From: a virus
DNA: 46,089 bases
Reading direction: 5' to 3' (one strand)
IMG/VR virus record: IMGVR_UViG_3300031521_000113
Span: 1 to 46,089 of that record
In this document: positions 33,854-42,164 of the stretch, piece after piece
Layout: each line of letters begins with the position of its first letter
Numbering within the stretch: position 1 is the stretch's first letter
Program-made: the position numbers and the translations under genes
The notes under the pieces: generated by a model
What the model was told of the DNA's origin: nothing
Seen by the model: the letters and a program-made list of their open reading frames with translations, nothing else
The model's database searches: none

Positions 33854-33860
33854 TATTTAT
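33854..33860 (+). promoter_or_regulatory. TATTTAT motif 5 nt before the second 2H gene
   Basis: The sequence reads ATATTTATAAGAGATG, with a weak purine run (AAGAG) within the 5-nt spacing. Confidence 0.5.
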
Positions 33861-33865
33861 AAGAG

Positions 33866-34867
33866 ATGAAACTAAAGACTTTACTTCAAATTAACGAATG
33901 GATATCTCATGGTATTGCGGTAAACAGGTCGCCGGATGATAATTTATATCCTACGCCTGGTGGTATGAATGATGGGAATCCACATTGGAATACAAAAGAT
34001 AGTTTCGATGTAAATAGTTCGAATATAGCCGAAGGCAAAGGATGGAATGATGATGTTGAGGATTGGGATGGTATTGTTGAGGGTGATGACTGGTTTTGCT
34101 ATATGGAAGGCAACGATTGGCATAACAAACGGTCTGGGGCATCAATTTACATCAATGAGGACGATAAACCACATAAGATGTGGATTAAGATAAAAACGCA
34201 CGGGTTACGCAAAAAGGGCGATACTAACGAGTCATATAAGGACAGAATTAAAAAACATACAAATAAAGTGGCTCGTTCTTGGATGTCAGCAGCAAAAGAA
34301 ATCCATAATAACACGGATTTGAATGAAGTTGGAAATCCAATTCATATATCTTGGAAACAAGCGTTTAAAGAAGCTTTAAACAGCCCAAAAGTCAAGTTAT
34401 ATGTCGCCGAAGTAGGAGAAAAAGAAATAACTCCATTAGCTGACCCTATCAATTTTACTCCCAGAATTGGAGAATCAAATATGCAAAAAATAAGTTATTC
34501 CGCGATTGTGTTAACTGAGGCCGACCAATCAAAATTGAAGTCTATGTTTAAAGACCAAACGCCTGATGGTTGGACGGTCTATGCTCATCATATGACAATT
34601 AACATGGGAGAATTACAACCACAACAAAAACCGGATTTAGGAAAATCGGTTGTATTAACTTGTACACACATTGGAACATCAGATAAATGCATAGCATTGA
34701 GAGTTAGTGGATATTTTTCAACTAATCAGACTCCACATATAACTTTATGTGTAAATACGATGAATGGTGGCAAACCTGTAGATTCTAACAAGATTACAAA
34801 CTGGCAAACCTTATCACAACCAATTACTGTAAATGGTATTGTTACGGAAATTCCATCAAAAAGATGA
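33866..34867 (+). CDS. Second 2H phosphoesterase-like protein
   Basis: A 333-residue protein starting MKLKTLLQINEW, a variant of the shared peptide. The N-terminal part (about 15-100) is acidic and Trp-rich (DDVEDWDGIVEGDDWFCYME), and about 100-165 is basic and helical. The C-terminal domain (about 195-333) has two H-x-T motifs, AHHMTINMG (His232, Thr234) and PHITLCVN (His281, Thr283), spaced 49 residues apart, with YSAIVLTEAD before the first and VNGIVTEI at the end. This is the two-fold pattern of 2H phosphoesterases and of tRNA-ligase cyclic-phosphodiesterase-like repair domains. A TATTTAT motif lies 5 nt before the ATG. The stop abuts the convergent SWIM gene. Confidence 0.6.
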   Translation: MKLKTLLQINEWISHGIAVNRSPDDNLYPTPGGMNDGNPHWNTKDSFDVNSSNIAEGKGWNDDVEDWDGIVEGDDWFCYMEGNDWHNKRSGASIYINEDDKPHKMWIKIKTHGLRKKGDTNESYKDRIKKHTNKVARSWMSAAKEIHNNTDLNEVGNPIHISWKQAFKEALNSPKVKLYVAEVGEKEITPLADPINFTPRIGESNMQKISYSAIVLTEADQSKLKSMFKDQTPDGWTVYAHHMTINMGELQPQQKPDLGKSVVLTCTHIGTSDKCIALRVSGYFSTNQTPHITLCVNTMNGGKPVDSNKITNWQTLSQPITVNGIVTEIPSKR

Positions 34868-34869
34868 TG

Positions 34870-36624
34870 TTAATCGTAATATGTGACGTTAAATGGCCCT
34901 TGTTTTGCTACATCATCTATCGCTTCAAACAAATTACTTTTTCGAGTTGAAGATATTTTAGTTTTTAAGAATCTACCCAATGCTACCAAATGTTTACAAA
35001 GTCCTTCACCATAGTCATATGCCGGTTTTGGTTTTCTATTAGCTGCTCCGTTTAAACTATCAGGTCCAACTTGACTTGCGTTTTTTGCTGCATCGTTATA
35101 AGCAAACCGATACATGAAATCTGGACATTCACAATCTACTTTACACTTCATTTTCATGGCATCACTTCTTTGTCCGACGTTACCCTTTAAGAATGTTATT
35201 GACCCTCTAAACGGTTTGTCCGTCACAGTTGTCTGTGGGTTTGATTTATATCTAAAATTCCATTGTTCCTTGCCTTCTTCAACACTCACAGGAAGAGAAC
35301 GTGCGGTAACGTTTGCCGCACGGTCTTTTCGTTCTGGTGTGGTCAATTTAAGAAGGTCGGTATACGACATATCTTCTGAAATATTTTCTTCTAAATCTTT
35401 TGAGAGTGAGGTTTCTTTATTTGTGTTTTCATCTTGAAGATAATCACAATGTTCCTCAATTGCCAAATCTCTCAATTCTTTTAATTGTCTTGAACTTAAC
35501 GCTCTTTCTGTACTATACTGAAAACTTAACGTCATTTCTCCTTGATAATTGTATTTAACAACTCTAACGAATCCGAGACGAAACATCATTCTATATATGT
35601 CTTTAGTAGGTGCGTATCCCATATTTTTTAGATATTTTTCAGCCCAATATCTATGTTCTTCAAATGACACAGGATGTAATTTATAATTCGTATCCATCCA
35701 CCAAAATTTCATTCCTACTGTAGTTTGTTCTTTTAAAACGGATTCTTCAAAATCGGTTATTTGTTTACTTGTTTCACAATCAATTATTTTGGTGATTCTT
35801 TTTTCTATTGCCAAATCTTTTAATGCTTTCATCCTTTTTTGATTTGGAAAATCTAAATTTTGATTCCATCCTTTATATCTAAAATAAATTACATCATCAC
35901 CAAAAACCAGTCTCATAAACCCTAATTTATAAAGTTCATTATAAGCATCGCCAGGGTCGTGATTTCCTAATTTATCTAATACCTTCTCAGCATATGCTAT
36001 ATGTTCTTCATAACCGACTGCGTGAAATTTTCCATCTGGGTCCAACCAACCACCATATACATCATTATAATCATGCGAGTCATCATCTACATCATACCGA
36101 GATTCATTCATCGATTTATGTAACTTTATAATCTCCTTGATTATTTTTTTAAGGTTTGATTTTTTAATTGTCTCTAATGCCATAAATTTGTTTCCTTGCC
36201 CAAAGTTTTCATAGATTGGAAGTGTTCGTGTATCTCTATCTCTTTTAACTCCTGTTGCTCCTTTTTCAATTCCCAAATCTTTTATTTGTTTTAATAAGTG
36301 ATTCGAAATTTGGCGCCCTTTTTCATAATCATAATCAATTACTTTCTCATCTCCATCCTTATAAATTCCAATTCTTGCCCAGCCCAAGTTTAATAATTGA
36401 TAATATGGCGAGTTACCATGTTTATCAGTTTTCCATTTATCTACATCTAACGGAGATAACTTGAGACTGTTAATAAGATAGTTTCTTGCCCAATCTACAT
36501 GAGACTGACCTTCAACGCTATAAAATTTTCCTTCCGGACTCATCCACCAAAATGAACCTTCTCGACTTTCTGGTTGACTTGGTGGTATGAATTTTAATTC
36601 TATTAACGACTTCAACTTAATCAT
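34870..36624 (-). CDS. Three-module WxxPxGxF protein with C-terminal SWIM zinc finger
   Basis: A 584-residue protein starting MIKLKSLIELK. Three copies of a module occur at about 24-120, 180-265 and 296-385: (F/G)WW(M/L)(S/D)PxGKF or the variant FWWMDTNYKLHPV, then EEHxxxAxxYL and L-x-x-LGW/F-x-RV. The first two end in DLxIEK-type helices and the third in DLAIEEHC. Between modules lie LKKIIKEIIKLHKSMNES and ESVLKEQTTVG, so packaging-type helices with (L/I)xE-like sites separate the modules. The C-terminal region (about 420-584) has YTDLLKLTTPERKDRAANVT, WNFRYKSNPQTT and a SWIM finger: CKVDCECPDF (Cys498, Cys500) with LCKHLVAL (Cys543, His545). SWIM fingers bind nucleic acid or protein. It is convergent with the second 2H gene. 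Confidence 0.7.
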   Translation of the reverse strand: MIKLKSLIELKFIPPSQPESREGSFWWMSPEGKFYSVEGQSHVDWARNYLINSLKLSPLDVDKWKTDKHGNSPYYQLLNLGWARIGIYKDGDEKVIDYDYEKGRQISNHLLKQIKDLGIEKGATGVKRDRDTRTLPIYENFGQGNKFMALETIKKSNLKKIIKEIIKLHKSMNESRYDVDDDSHDYNDVYGGWLDPDGKFHAVGYEEHIAYAEKVLDKLGNHDPGDAYNELYKLGFMRLVFGDDVIYFRYKGWNQNLDFPNQKRMKALKDLAIEKRITKIIDCETSKQITDFEESVLKEQTTVGMKFWWMDTNYKLHPVSFEEHRYWAEKYLKNMGYAPTKDIYRMMFRLGFVRVVKYNYQGEMTLSFQYSTERALSSRQLKELRDLAIEEHCDYLQDENTNKETSLSKDLEENISEDMSYTDLLKLTTPERKDRAANVTARSLPVSVEEGKEQWNFRYKSNPQTTVTDKPFRGSITFLKGNVGQRSDAMKMKCKVDCECPDFMYRFAYNDAAKNASQVGPDSLNGAANRKPKPAYDYGEGLCKHLVALGRFLKTKISSTRKSNLFEAIDDVAKQGPFNVTYYD

Positions 36625-36628
36625 GGAT

Positions 36629-36635
36629 ATAAATA
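36629..36635 (-). promoter_or_regulatory. TATTTAT motif 4 nt before the SWIM-module gene
   Basis: The sense strand reads ATATTTATATCCATG, with 4 nt spacing and no Shine-Dalgarno sequence. Confidence 0.55.
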
Positions 36636-36648
36636 TCCAACAATTAGG

Positions 36649-37404
36649 TCATTTCATTAGTTTTCTTCGTTCTCTTAGAATAGTGGCTTTAGAAGTTCCG
36701 TATTTTGATTCTAATTGTGGAATAGTATATATTCCGACGAGTATGTCTTTATGTAATTTTTTGCGAATTTTATTGAGATGATGTTTTCTTTCTGATATTC
36801 TTTTCTTTATTTCATCACTCATTGGGCCCCGTTTTTTACCTTTCATACCGTTATCATATGAATAGTTAATTTTTCGATTTTTTAACATTTCATTACGTTT
36901 TTTAAATTCGTTCAAACCTTCTTCCGTTCCGTATTTTGCAATGAACCAATCTAAGGTGTAACGGCCTATGGATTTAGTTTTCATTTTACCAACTGTATTT
37001 TCGGTATGTTTTTTACCGAACATAGGATTCAATTCACCTAAATTTATTAATCGCATTTTTTCTATAAATTTATCACGATTTGGATTATAAGTTATATTAT
37101 CGCCTCCTTCTGCTTTTGGACATATGTTATACCCTATTTCTCTTTTGTATGACTTTAATGTAGAAAGATAATGGTTTTCACGTTCAAAAAGAATTTCCTG
37201 TTTTTGGTCGGTTTCTTCGATAACTTCAAATATGAATTTGTCTTCTCCATATTTGTTCCACGCATTTTGAAGTTTTGGATTTATATGATATCCACCACGA
37301 AGATATTGTTTATGGTCATCCCAACGCAAATCTATATCTTTTGAACTTCCAATGTAAAATTTATCATTAACTAAATTTGTAATTTTATATATTCCACTTT
37401 TCAT
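36649..37404 (-). CDS. GIY-YIG homing endonuclease with NUMOD3-type motifs
   Basis: A 251-residue protein. The N-terminal nuclease domain reads MKSGIYKITNLVNDKFYIGS (GIY and YIG motifs), then DLRWDDHKQYLRGG (conserved Arg/His), HINPKLQNAWNKYG, KFIFEVIEE (catalytic-type Glu) and NHYLSTL, YNICPKAEGG. DNA-binding motifs follow: LGELNPMFGKKHTENTVGKM (NUMOD3-type), GMKGKKRGPMSDEIKKRISE and a C-terminal helix-turn-helix, YTIPQLESKYGTSKATILRE. It lies directly downstream of the major capsid gene, a classical site for phage homing endonucleases. The upstream 130 bases hold the gp23 terminator. Confidence 0.92.
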   Translation of the reverse strand: MKSGIYKITNLVNDKFYIGSSKDIDLRWDDHKQYLRGGYHINPKLQNAWNKYGEDKFIFEVIEETDQKQEILFERENHYLSTLKSYKREIGYNICPKAEGGDNITYNPNRDKFIEKMRLINLGELNPMFGKKHTENTVGKMKTKSIGRYTLDWFIAKYGTEEGLNEFKKRNEMLKNRKINYSYDNGMKGKKRGPMSDEIKKRISERKHHLNKIRKKLHKDILVGIYTIPQLESKYGTSKATILRERRKLMK

Positions 37405-37485
37405 AATAAAAATAATTATATCGAATTTTATGGAAAAGTCAAGAAAATTTTTAACAATTTATTAGTTAAACAAACGCAAAAAGAA

Positions 37486-37511
37486 AGAGCCACATTTCTG
37501 TGGCTCTTTTT
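37486..37511 (-). terminator. Intrinsic terminator after the major capsid gene
   Basis: A 9-bp stem, AGAGCCACA/TGTGGCTCT (37486-37507), with a TTTC loop on the plus strand. On the minus strand it is followed by TTCTTTTTG, and on the plus strand by TTTTTG, so it may work both ways. It lies about 28 nt past the gp23 stop. Confidence 0.88.
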
Positions 37512-37534
37512 GTTATAAGTCGTTTAGGTTTAGA

Positions 37535-39319
37535 TTATACTGTGTCCAAATCGGCAATAAGTACCTTGCCATAAAACTCTGGCCTTACAATTTTCTTCGC
37601 GTAACGGGTCATAACACCACGTCTTGGCGTGAAGTTCACTGGGTCATACACCAATGGTGTTTGAACGAGTGGGATGTAAGGAGCATATACTGCGCCTGTT
37701 TCGAGGAAGTTATTTCCACGGAAGCCCAACAAGATGACGTTATCGGTCATATATGGGTTTTTGTAAACTTGGAAGCGACTTGCGAAACTACCAACACGGC
37801 TTACGCCCATGGCAAATTTGGCCTGGTCACCGTCAGTATTTACAACGAATCCTGGGATAGATTCCAAGATAGTTGACACTGTTGGGGAGACAACCATAAA
37901 GTTGGCGCCACCACGAAGGGTCAATTGATGAATTCTGTTAGATACCTTCTGAATCTTGTTACCAAGAGTCTGATACCAAGTTGCCTTGGTGTAGTATCCA
38001 CCTGTTCCTGCGACGGTCTGAGTTACCTTGGCATAGCCTGTTCCACTTGGAACGATTTCGGTATTCAAGGCTGCGCTCCAACGTTCAGTATTGATTGCTG
38101 GTGCGGATGTAATCAACATGTCCAAGATTTCCAAATCAATTTCCATAGAAACGTATTCGGAAAGAAGGGCGGTCAATTCTGCTTCTGCATCAATGCTGTG
38201 GTAAGCATTCAAGTCTTGAGCAAGTTCAGGTGTCCAAACTGCTTTCAACTTACGTGTCTTAGCCACGATTGGCTCGCTGTTCAATTGGAGGTTAACTTCT
38301 GGAATACCGATGTCTTTGTTAAGACCCGTATCAGTTGTTGACTTACCAGTTGGATTCACGAAACCGTTGTCGAATCCTGCGCCGCCGTTGCTGTTATTAA
38401 CGTTATCTTCGAAATCACCACGGTCTGATGGGGAAGGTTGTGCGTTGTAAACAATGTTCAATCCAGTTGAACCACTTGGAAGAGCGGAAGCTGAAATGAC
38501 GAACTGAACTTCGCCGGTTGAAGCAACAAACTTCGTAAACGATGGGAAGTATGTTGGTGCGGCAGCAATAACTGAACCAGTTGTTGCAATTCTGTATGGA
38601 ACGAATGAACGAACTGCCAAAGCATCAAAAGGATTACCGAGAGCGGTAGATACCGATTGGAAGTTTGTGGTAGTAAGTGTAATCAACTGACCGGCAGCCA
38701 ATGAGGCGGAAACACTGTTCACAGCGCTTTGAACGGAACCTGATGCTCCGGTTTGTGTGTAGTAGTTATTCAACCAGTTAATGTCTTCCATTGTTGATGT
38801 TGCGGCAGATGCGGAAACCGTTGCCGTTTTATCATTCAATGTGTAACCAAAACGGCCTGCGCCATAAAGACCACCAACTGCGGAATCTGTTGAACCGAGT
38901 TTGATTCCTGTTCCACCGAACAATGATTGATAATATGAACCGGATTGGTCTGCTGGAGCTCCACCTTGGGCAGTACCATACTTGAAATCCAAGTAAAATA
39001 CCAAACCAGAAGGAAGGTTCATAGGTTGTACTGATACGAATTCCTTAGCTGCGAATTCGGCGAATACACGACGAACGAGTGGGAGAGCTACGCCGGCCCA
39101 TTGTTCTGAGTTTGCGGAAGTTCCTGTTGCTGTTGCTTCTTCAATCAATTGTTTAGCTTGATTTTCGAGCAAGATAGACATGTTGGACTTCTCGATATCA
39201 CTCTTAATGCCTTCAAGTAGACCTGTCTTATCCCATTTGGTCACAAGACCACGGGTTTCTTGCATCAAACGAGCTTGAGGATTTAGAGTATTTGTCAATA
39301 ATGACTTTATATTTTCCAT
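37535..39319 (-). CDS. 23: Major capsid protein, T4 gp23-like
   Basis: A 594-residue protein (T4 gp23 is 521). The N-terminal propeptide (MENIKSLLTNTLNPQARLMQ...) includes LLENQAKQLIEEATAT, where an (I/L)xE cut by a gp21-type protease is plausible near residue 60. The mature part has the gp23 signature VRRVFAEFAAKEFVSVQPMN and LPSGLVFYLDFKYG. Later landmarks are KTRKLKAVWTPELAQDLNAY, IDAEAELTALLSEYVSMEID, NRIHQLTLRGGANFMVVSP and FGMVTRYAKK-type C-terminal residues RRGVMTRYAKKIVRPEFYG. It forms the hexameric capsid shell. The upstream AAGAG is a weak Shine-Dalgarno sequence. The terminator downstream and the scaffold gene upstream fit a capsid operon. Confidence 0.95.
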   Translation of the reverse strand: MENIKSLLTNTLNPQARLMQETRGLVTKWDKTGLLEGIKSDIEKSNMSILLENQAKQLIEEATATGTSANSEQWAGVALPLVRRVFAEFAAKEFVSVQPMNLPSGLVFYLDFKYGTAQGGAPADQSGSYYQSLFGGTGIKLGSTDSAVGGLYGAGRFGYTLNDKTATVSASAATSTMEDINWLNNYYTQTGASGSVQSAVNSVSASLAAGQLITLTTTNFQSVSTALGNPFDALAVRSFVPYRIATTGSVIAAAPTYFPSFTKFVASTGEVQFVISASALPSGSTGLNIVYNAQPSPSDRGDFEDNVNNSNGGAGFDNGFVNPTGKSTTDTGLNKDIGIPEVNLQLNSEPIVAKTRKLKAVWTPELAQDLNAYHSIDAEAELTALLSEYVSMEIDLEILDMLITSAPAINTERWSAALNTEIVPSGTGYAKVTQTVAGTGGYYTKATWYQTLGNKIQKVSNRIHQLTLRGGANFMVVSPTVSTILESIPGFVVNTDGDQAKFAMGVSRVGSFASRFQVYKNPYMTDNVILLGFRGNNFLETGAVYAPYIPLVQTPLVYDPVNFTPRRGVMTRYAKKIVRPEFYGKVLIADLDTV

Positions 39320-39366
39320 ATTTTTCTCTTTTATTTATTTATTTTTTTTGTTTTTTGCTCACTCGA

Positions 39367-40938
39367 TTACTTCTTTGTAGAAGCAGTCTTCGGTGTCTCT
39401 TTAATTCCAGCGAGCTTCTTGAATCTTAGAGCCATCTCGTTGCCTTCAGTAATTAACTGACTTGGTTTCGTAGATGATACCGGCTTTGATGCGAATCCTT
39501 CGGTAATCTGTTTCGCGTATCCCTTTGTTGCTACAGTCTTTACAGATTGAGCATTACGGGATTTCGTTACTTGCGTACCGAAATTAAGAGACTCTGCCAA
39601 TAAGGCATAGGCCAGTTTAACTTCACGAACATTCTTTGTTAAGTCAAATGATTCGACAATCTTCATACGATATGGGTCGTCCAAAACACCTGCGAATTCT
39701 TTAAACAACTTGTTCGTATAGAGTAGTTTAGCATTCAACAGATTGACTTCATTAATTTGTCCACGGAGGAACTCAATAGTAGAGTATGCTTCTTTCAAAG
39801 CTACCTTGTATTGTTCTGCCACAGGCTTGCCACCGACGGCACCTGTTCCAATGTTTCCGTTACCACTGATATTATGATTCTTTCCCTTGATTTGATGTTT
39901 AGAAGCATCTTGAGGAGCAGTAGGATATCCTTTTACACCACCGGATTTATGCGTACCATTTTTGTCGCTTGCGGAATATCCAGTTTTAACGGATTCGTCT
40001 ACGTCTTTTTCTTCTTCCTCATCTTTGTCTTTCTTACCATCTTTTTTCAACCAAGGCGGAAGTTTACCTTCAGATACTTTTCCTTCCTCTTCCTCTTCTT
40101 CAGACTCTTCGTTAAGAGCGGCTAACAATTCTTCAAGATTGATGTTTTCATCTTCATCTGGAGTTTGTTGAACTGGAGCTGGAGGAAAACCTTGTTCGCC
40201 ACCTTCTTCTCCACCTTGTTCGGCACCTGGGAATCCACCTGCATTCATACCTTGTGGAACTTGTTGTTCGACACCTTCTTCTCCGCCTTCTTCGTCGCCG
40301 AGATTAATATCAACTTCTCCACCTGCTTCTGGGTCTGCATTGATATCAACTTCTGGCGAACCTTCTTCTCCGCCTTCTGGGGCTGGAGCTGGAGGAAAAC
40401 CTTGTTCGCCGCCTTCTTCTCCACCTTCTGGGGCTGGAGCAGCTTGCATTTGAGTTGGGTCTTCTGGTTGTCCTTGTTCTTCATCGGCAACTTCATTTTC
40501 CAATTCTTTAATAATTTCATCCAAATCTTCGGATGTAAGTCCTGCTTCATTCATTGTTCCTTCTTCTTCCTCTTCGGCAGTTTCGTTAACTTTCTTACCG
40601 AGTTTTGGAACACCCTTTGGGCCTAATCCGGCTTGAACGGCTTTAAAATCTACGTCACCTGCGCCGCCTTTTGGCTGCTTAGGATTACCTTTGGAAACGG
40701 CTTTGGTTGATGGGCCTTTTGCTTCTCCGCCTTTACCAGAAACCTGGTTTGGGGCCTCAACTTCGTTCATTTCTCCTTCTTCTTCTTCTTGCGCTTCCTC
40801 TTTAAGTTTATCAGCAAACATTGCTTCAAAACGAGGAGCGAAGGCTTCTTCGAGAGCGGCTTTAGCATTGGCGAGGGAAGTTGCCCTTACTGCCTTTGCA
40901 TCTGCAATCGCTTCTTTCAATAGTTCGCTATTAATCAT
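39367..40938 (-). CDS. 22: Prohead core scaffold protein, gp22-like, with acidic repeat insert
   Basis: A 523-residue protein upstream of gp23. The start MINSELLKEAIADAKAVRAT, LANAKAALEEAFAPRF and DKLKEEAQEEEEGEMNE are core-scaffold-type helices. About 100-320 is a low-complexity Glu/Gly/Pro region with repeats (GGEEGGEQGFPPAPAP) and a short KKDGKKDKDEEEEKD run. The C-terminal part (about 375-470) contains YSTIEFLRGQINEVNLLNAK, LYTNKLFKEFAGVLDDPYRM and NVREVKLAYALLAESLNFG, typical of the conserved scaffold coiled coil. Many (L/I)xE sites suit cleavage by a prohead protease after assembly. T4 gp22 is about 269 residues, so this is nearly double, mostly in the acidic insert. Confidence 0.75.
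   Translation of the reverse strand: MINSELLKEAIADAKAVRATSLANAKAALEEAFAPRFEAMFADKLKEEAQEEEEGEMNEVEAPNQVSGKGGEAKGPSTKAVSKGNPKQPKGGAGDVDFKAVQAGLGPKGVPKLGKKVNETAEEEEEGTMNEAGLTSEDLDEIIKELENEVADEEQGQPEDPTQMQAAPAPEGGEEGGEQGFPPAPAPEGGEEGSPEVDINADPEAGGEVDINLGDEEGGEEGVEQQVPQGMNAGGFPGAEQGGEEGGEQGFPPAPVQQTPDEDENINLEELLAALNEESEEEEEEGKVSEGKLPPWLKKDGKKDKDEEEEKDVDESVKTGYSASDKNGTHKSGGVKGYPTAPQDASKHQIKGKNHNISGNGNIGTGAVGGKPVAEQYKVALKEAYSTIEFLRGQINEVNLLNAKLLYTNKLFKEFAGVLDDPYRMKIVESFDLTKNVREVKLAYALLAESLNFGTQVTKSRNAQSVKTVATKGYAKQITEGFASKPVSSTKPSQLITEGNEMALRFKKLAGIKETPKTASTKK
40175..40425. repeat. Near-identical 41-bp repeats in the scaffold acidic region
   Basis: Positions 40175-40215 and 40385-40425 differ by one base and lie 210 bp (70 codons) apart. 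They encode the GGEEGGEQGFPPAP element twice. The bases between them are shorter degenerate versions, so the acidic insert of the scaffold has grown by duplication. Confidence 0.85.
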
Positions 40939-41116
40939 ATTTTTGGTTTTTGTGTTTCTGGGCTTATTAGAAGCTCAATGAAGTTTACGTTTATTTAACG
41001 TGGCGGCAAAAGATTGCTGCATTTCTGATAATAAGTAGTGGCAGATTTTGTAAACATATAAAAATTTTAATGATATTTATTACTGTAAGTATAAAACAAT
41101 ATAAATTTTAACTATT
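40939..41116. promoter_or_regulatory. Divergent spacer between scaffold and 41117 gene
   Basis: This 178-nt intergenic region separates two divergent genes. It holds one TATTTAT motif on the plus strand (41074-41080, 36 nt before the 41117 ATG) and an AT-rich core. No such motif is seen close to the scaffold start. The scaffold and capsid genes are therefore likely to be driven by another element here that I cannot define. Confidence 0.45.
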
Positions 41117-41854
41117 ATGCCTGCTCACAGCGAGAAACAAAAAAGATTTTTTCAGGCCGTCAAAGGCGCCAAACACAATCCTAATGCTCCGGAACATCTT
41201 AAAAAAGTTGCCGGCTCTATGAGCGAGAAGGATATTGATGATTTCATTAAATGTGAATCTGAGTTTAAAACTAAAAAGGCAATTCTATCAGTTTTAAAAG
41301 ACATTGTTGAACCGATGTATTTAAATGAGAATGAAGATATAGAACAATCTTCACAAGACCCAGTATCAAATACATTTCATGTAAAAGCTGAATGGGCAAC
41401 ATATATTAAACCATATATTGGCCAACCATTATCTACAAAAGAAACAGAAGCATTAAACAATTTTAAAGAAAAACAACCTACTACTGTTGCAAGAACTGAA
41501 ATTTGGTATAACACAACTGACACATTTGGTATAAGTCATACAACCGTAATTAAAAAAATGAAGGATAGTGGACAGTTTTCTTTTACTGCTTTTCAAAAAC
41601 AGGAACGCCCTACACCGGACGAAGAAAAGACCGCAGATGACCAACAAGGCGGAATGAACGCAGTCAGTCCAACGGATATGCCTCAAGGAGAACTTCCTCC
41701 TGGAGCTCCTACTCCACCAGCAACTGACCAACAACCAGCAAAACAAGAAGAATCTGAAAAAGATGATATCATAGTAACCAAGTCGGTTCTATTTAAAGAT
41801 GATATCAAAGGTGCATCTGTATTAGTTGATTTCCTTAAAAAACTAGATTTATAA
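41117..41854 (+). CDS. DUF3008-like N-terminal protein of unknown function
   Basis: A 245-residue protein. The start MPAHSEKQKRFFQAVKGAKH is the small basic KQ(K/R)RF(F/M) motif seen at the start of DUF3008-type and related phage proteins. It is followed by APEHLKKVAGSMSEKDIDDF and KKAILSVLKDIVEPMYLNEN, another LxxLKDIV-type helix ending in (L)NE. About 85-150 is a helical core (FHVKAEWATYIKPYIGQP, then TTDTFGISHTTVIKKMKDSG). About 155-220 is Pro/Gln-rich and disordered, and the last 25 residues are helical again. No function is known. It is divergent from the scaffold gene, so it may be under capsid-region control. Confidence 0.6.
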   Translation: MPAHSEKQKRFFQAVKGAKHNPNAPEHLKKVAGSMSEKDIDDFIKCESEFKTKKAILSVLKDIVEPMYLNENEDIEQSSQDPVSNTFHVKAEWATYIKPYIGQPLSTKETEALNNFKEKQPTTVARTEIWYNTTDTFGISHTTVIKKMKDSGQFSFTAFQKQERPTPDEEKTADDQQGGMNAVSPTDMPQGELPPGAPTPPATDQQPAKQEESEKDDIIVTKSVLFKDDIKGASVLVDFLKKLDL

Positions 41855-41855
41855 T

Positions 41856-42164
41856 ATGATTAAGTTAATGGAATTATTACACACTCTTCATACTGAAAAT
41901 GAAGAGGGGTTGACTCCTGTTGATAATTGGCGAGCGACTGACGCCATGTATCTTGAAGATATGGGATTTAAAAACGATGGGATTTATTATTATGCCTTAA
42001 AGAAACCGGCAATAAGAATTAGTCATAAAAAAGGTGAAGGTTTTATTATAGAAGATAATGATAATAAACAAAAACACAAATTTCCTAAATTCAAAGAACT
42101 TGAAGAATTTTTTGCTAATTATAAACAAAAATTTGATAATACCCCATATGAAGATAGAAAATGA
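41856..42164 (+). CDS. Small protein with targeting-type N-terminus
   Basis: A 102-residue protein starting MIKLMELLHTLHTENEEG, where the MIKLxxLL pattern again appears with a later Glu. The body (about 20-100) has GFKNDGIYYYALKKPAIRIS and a lysine-rich end. No family is recognised. It follows the 41117 gene by 1 nt and overlaps the start of the homing endonuclease gene (17 nt), whose insertion probably happened at this gene's 3' end. Confidence 0.55.
   Translation: MIKLMELLHTLHTENEEGLTPVDNWRATDAMYLEDMGFKNDGIYYYALKKPAIRISHKKGEGFIIEDNDNKQKHKFPKFKELEEFFANYKQKFDNTPYEDRK

Noticed and set aside
39367-40938. Scaffold acidic region as a separate gene on the plus strand
   Set aside because: Plus-strand frames there are Ser/Phe/Cys-rich shadows of the Glu/Gly/Pro repeats.
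42058-42147. Upstream ATG for the fourth homing endonuclease
   Set aside because: The extra residues shadow the previous gene in another frame and add no domain; the zinc finger starts soon after 42148.
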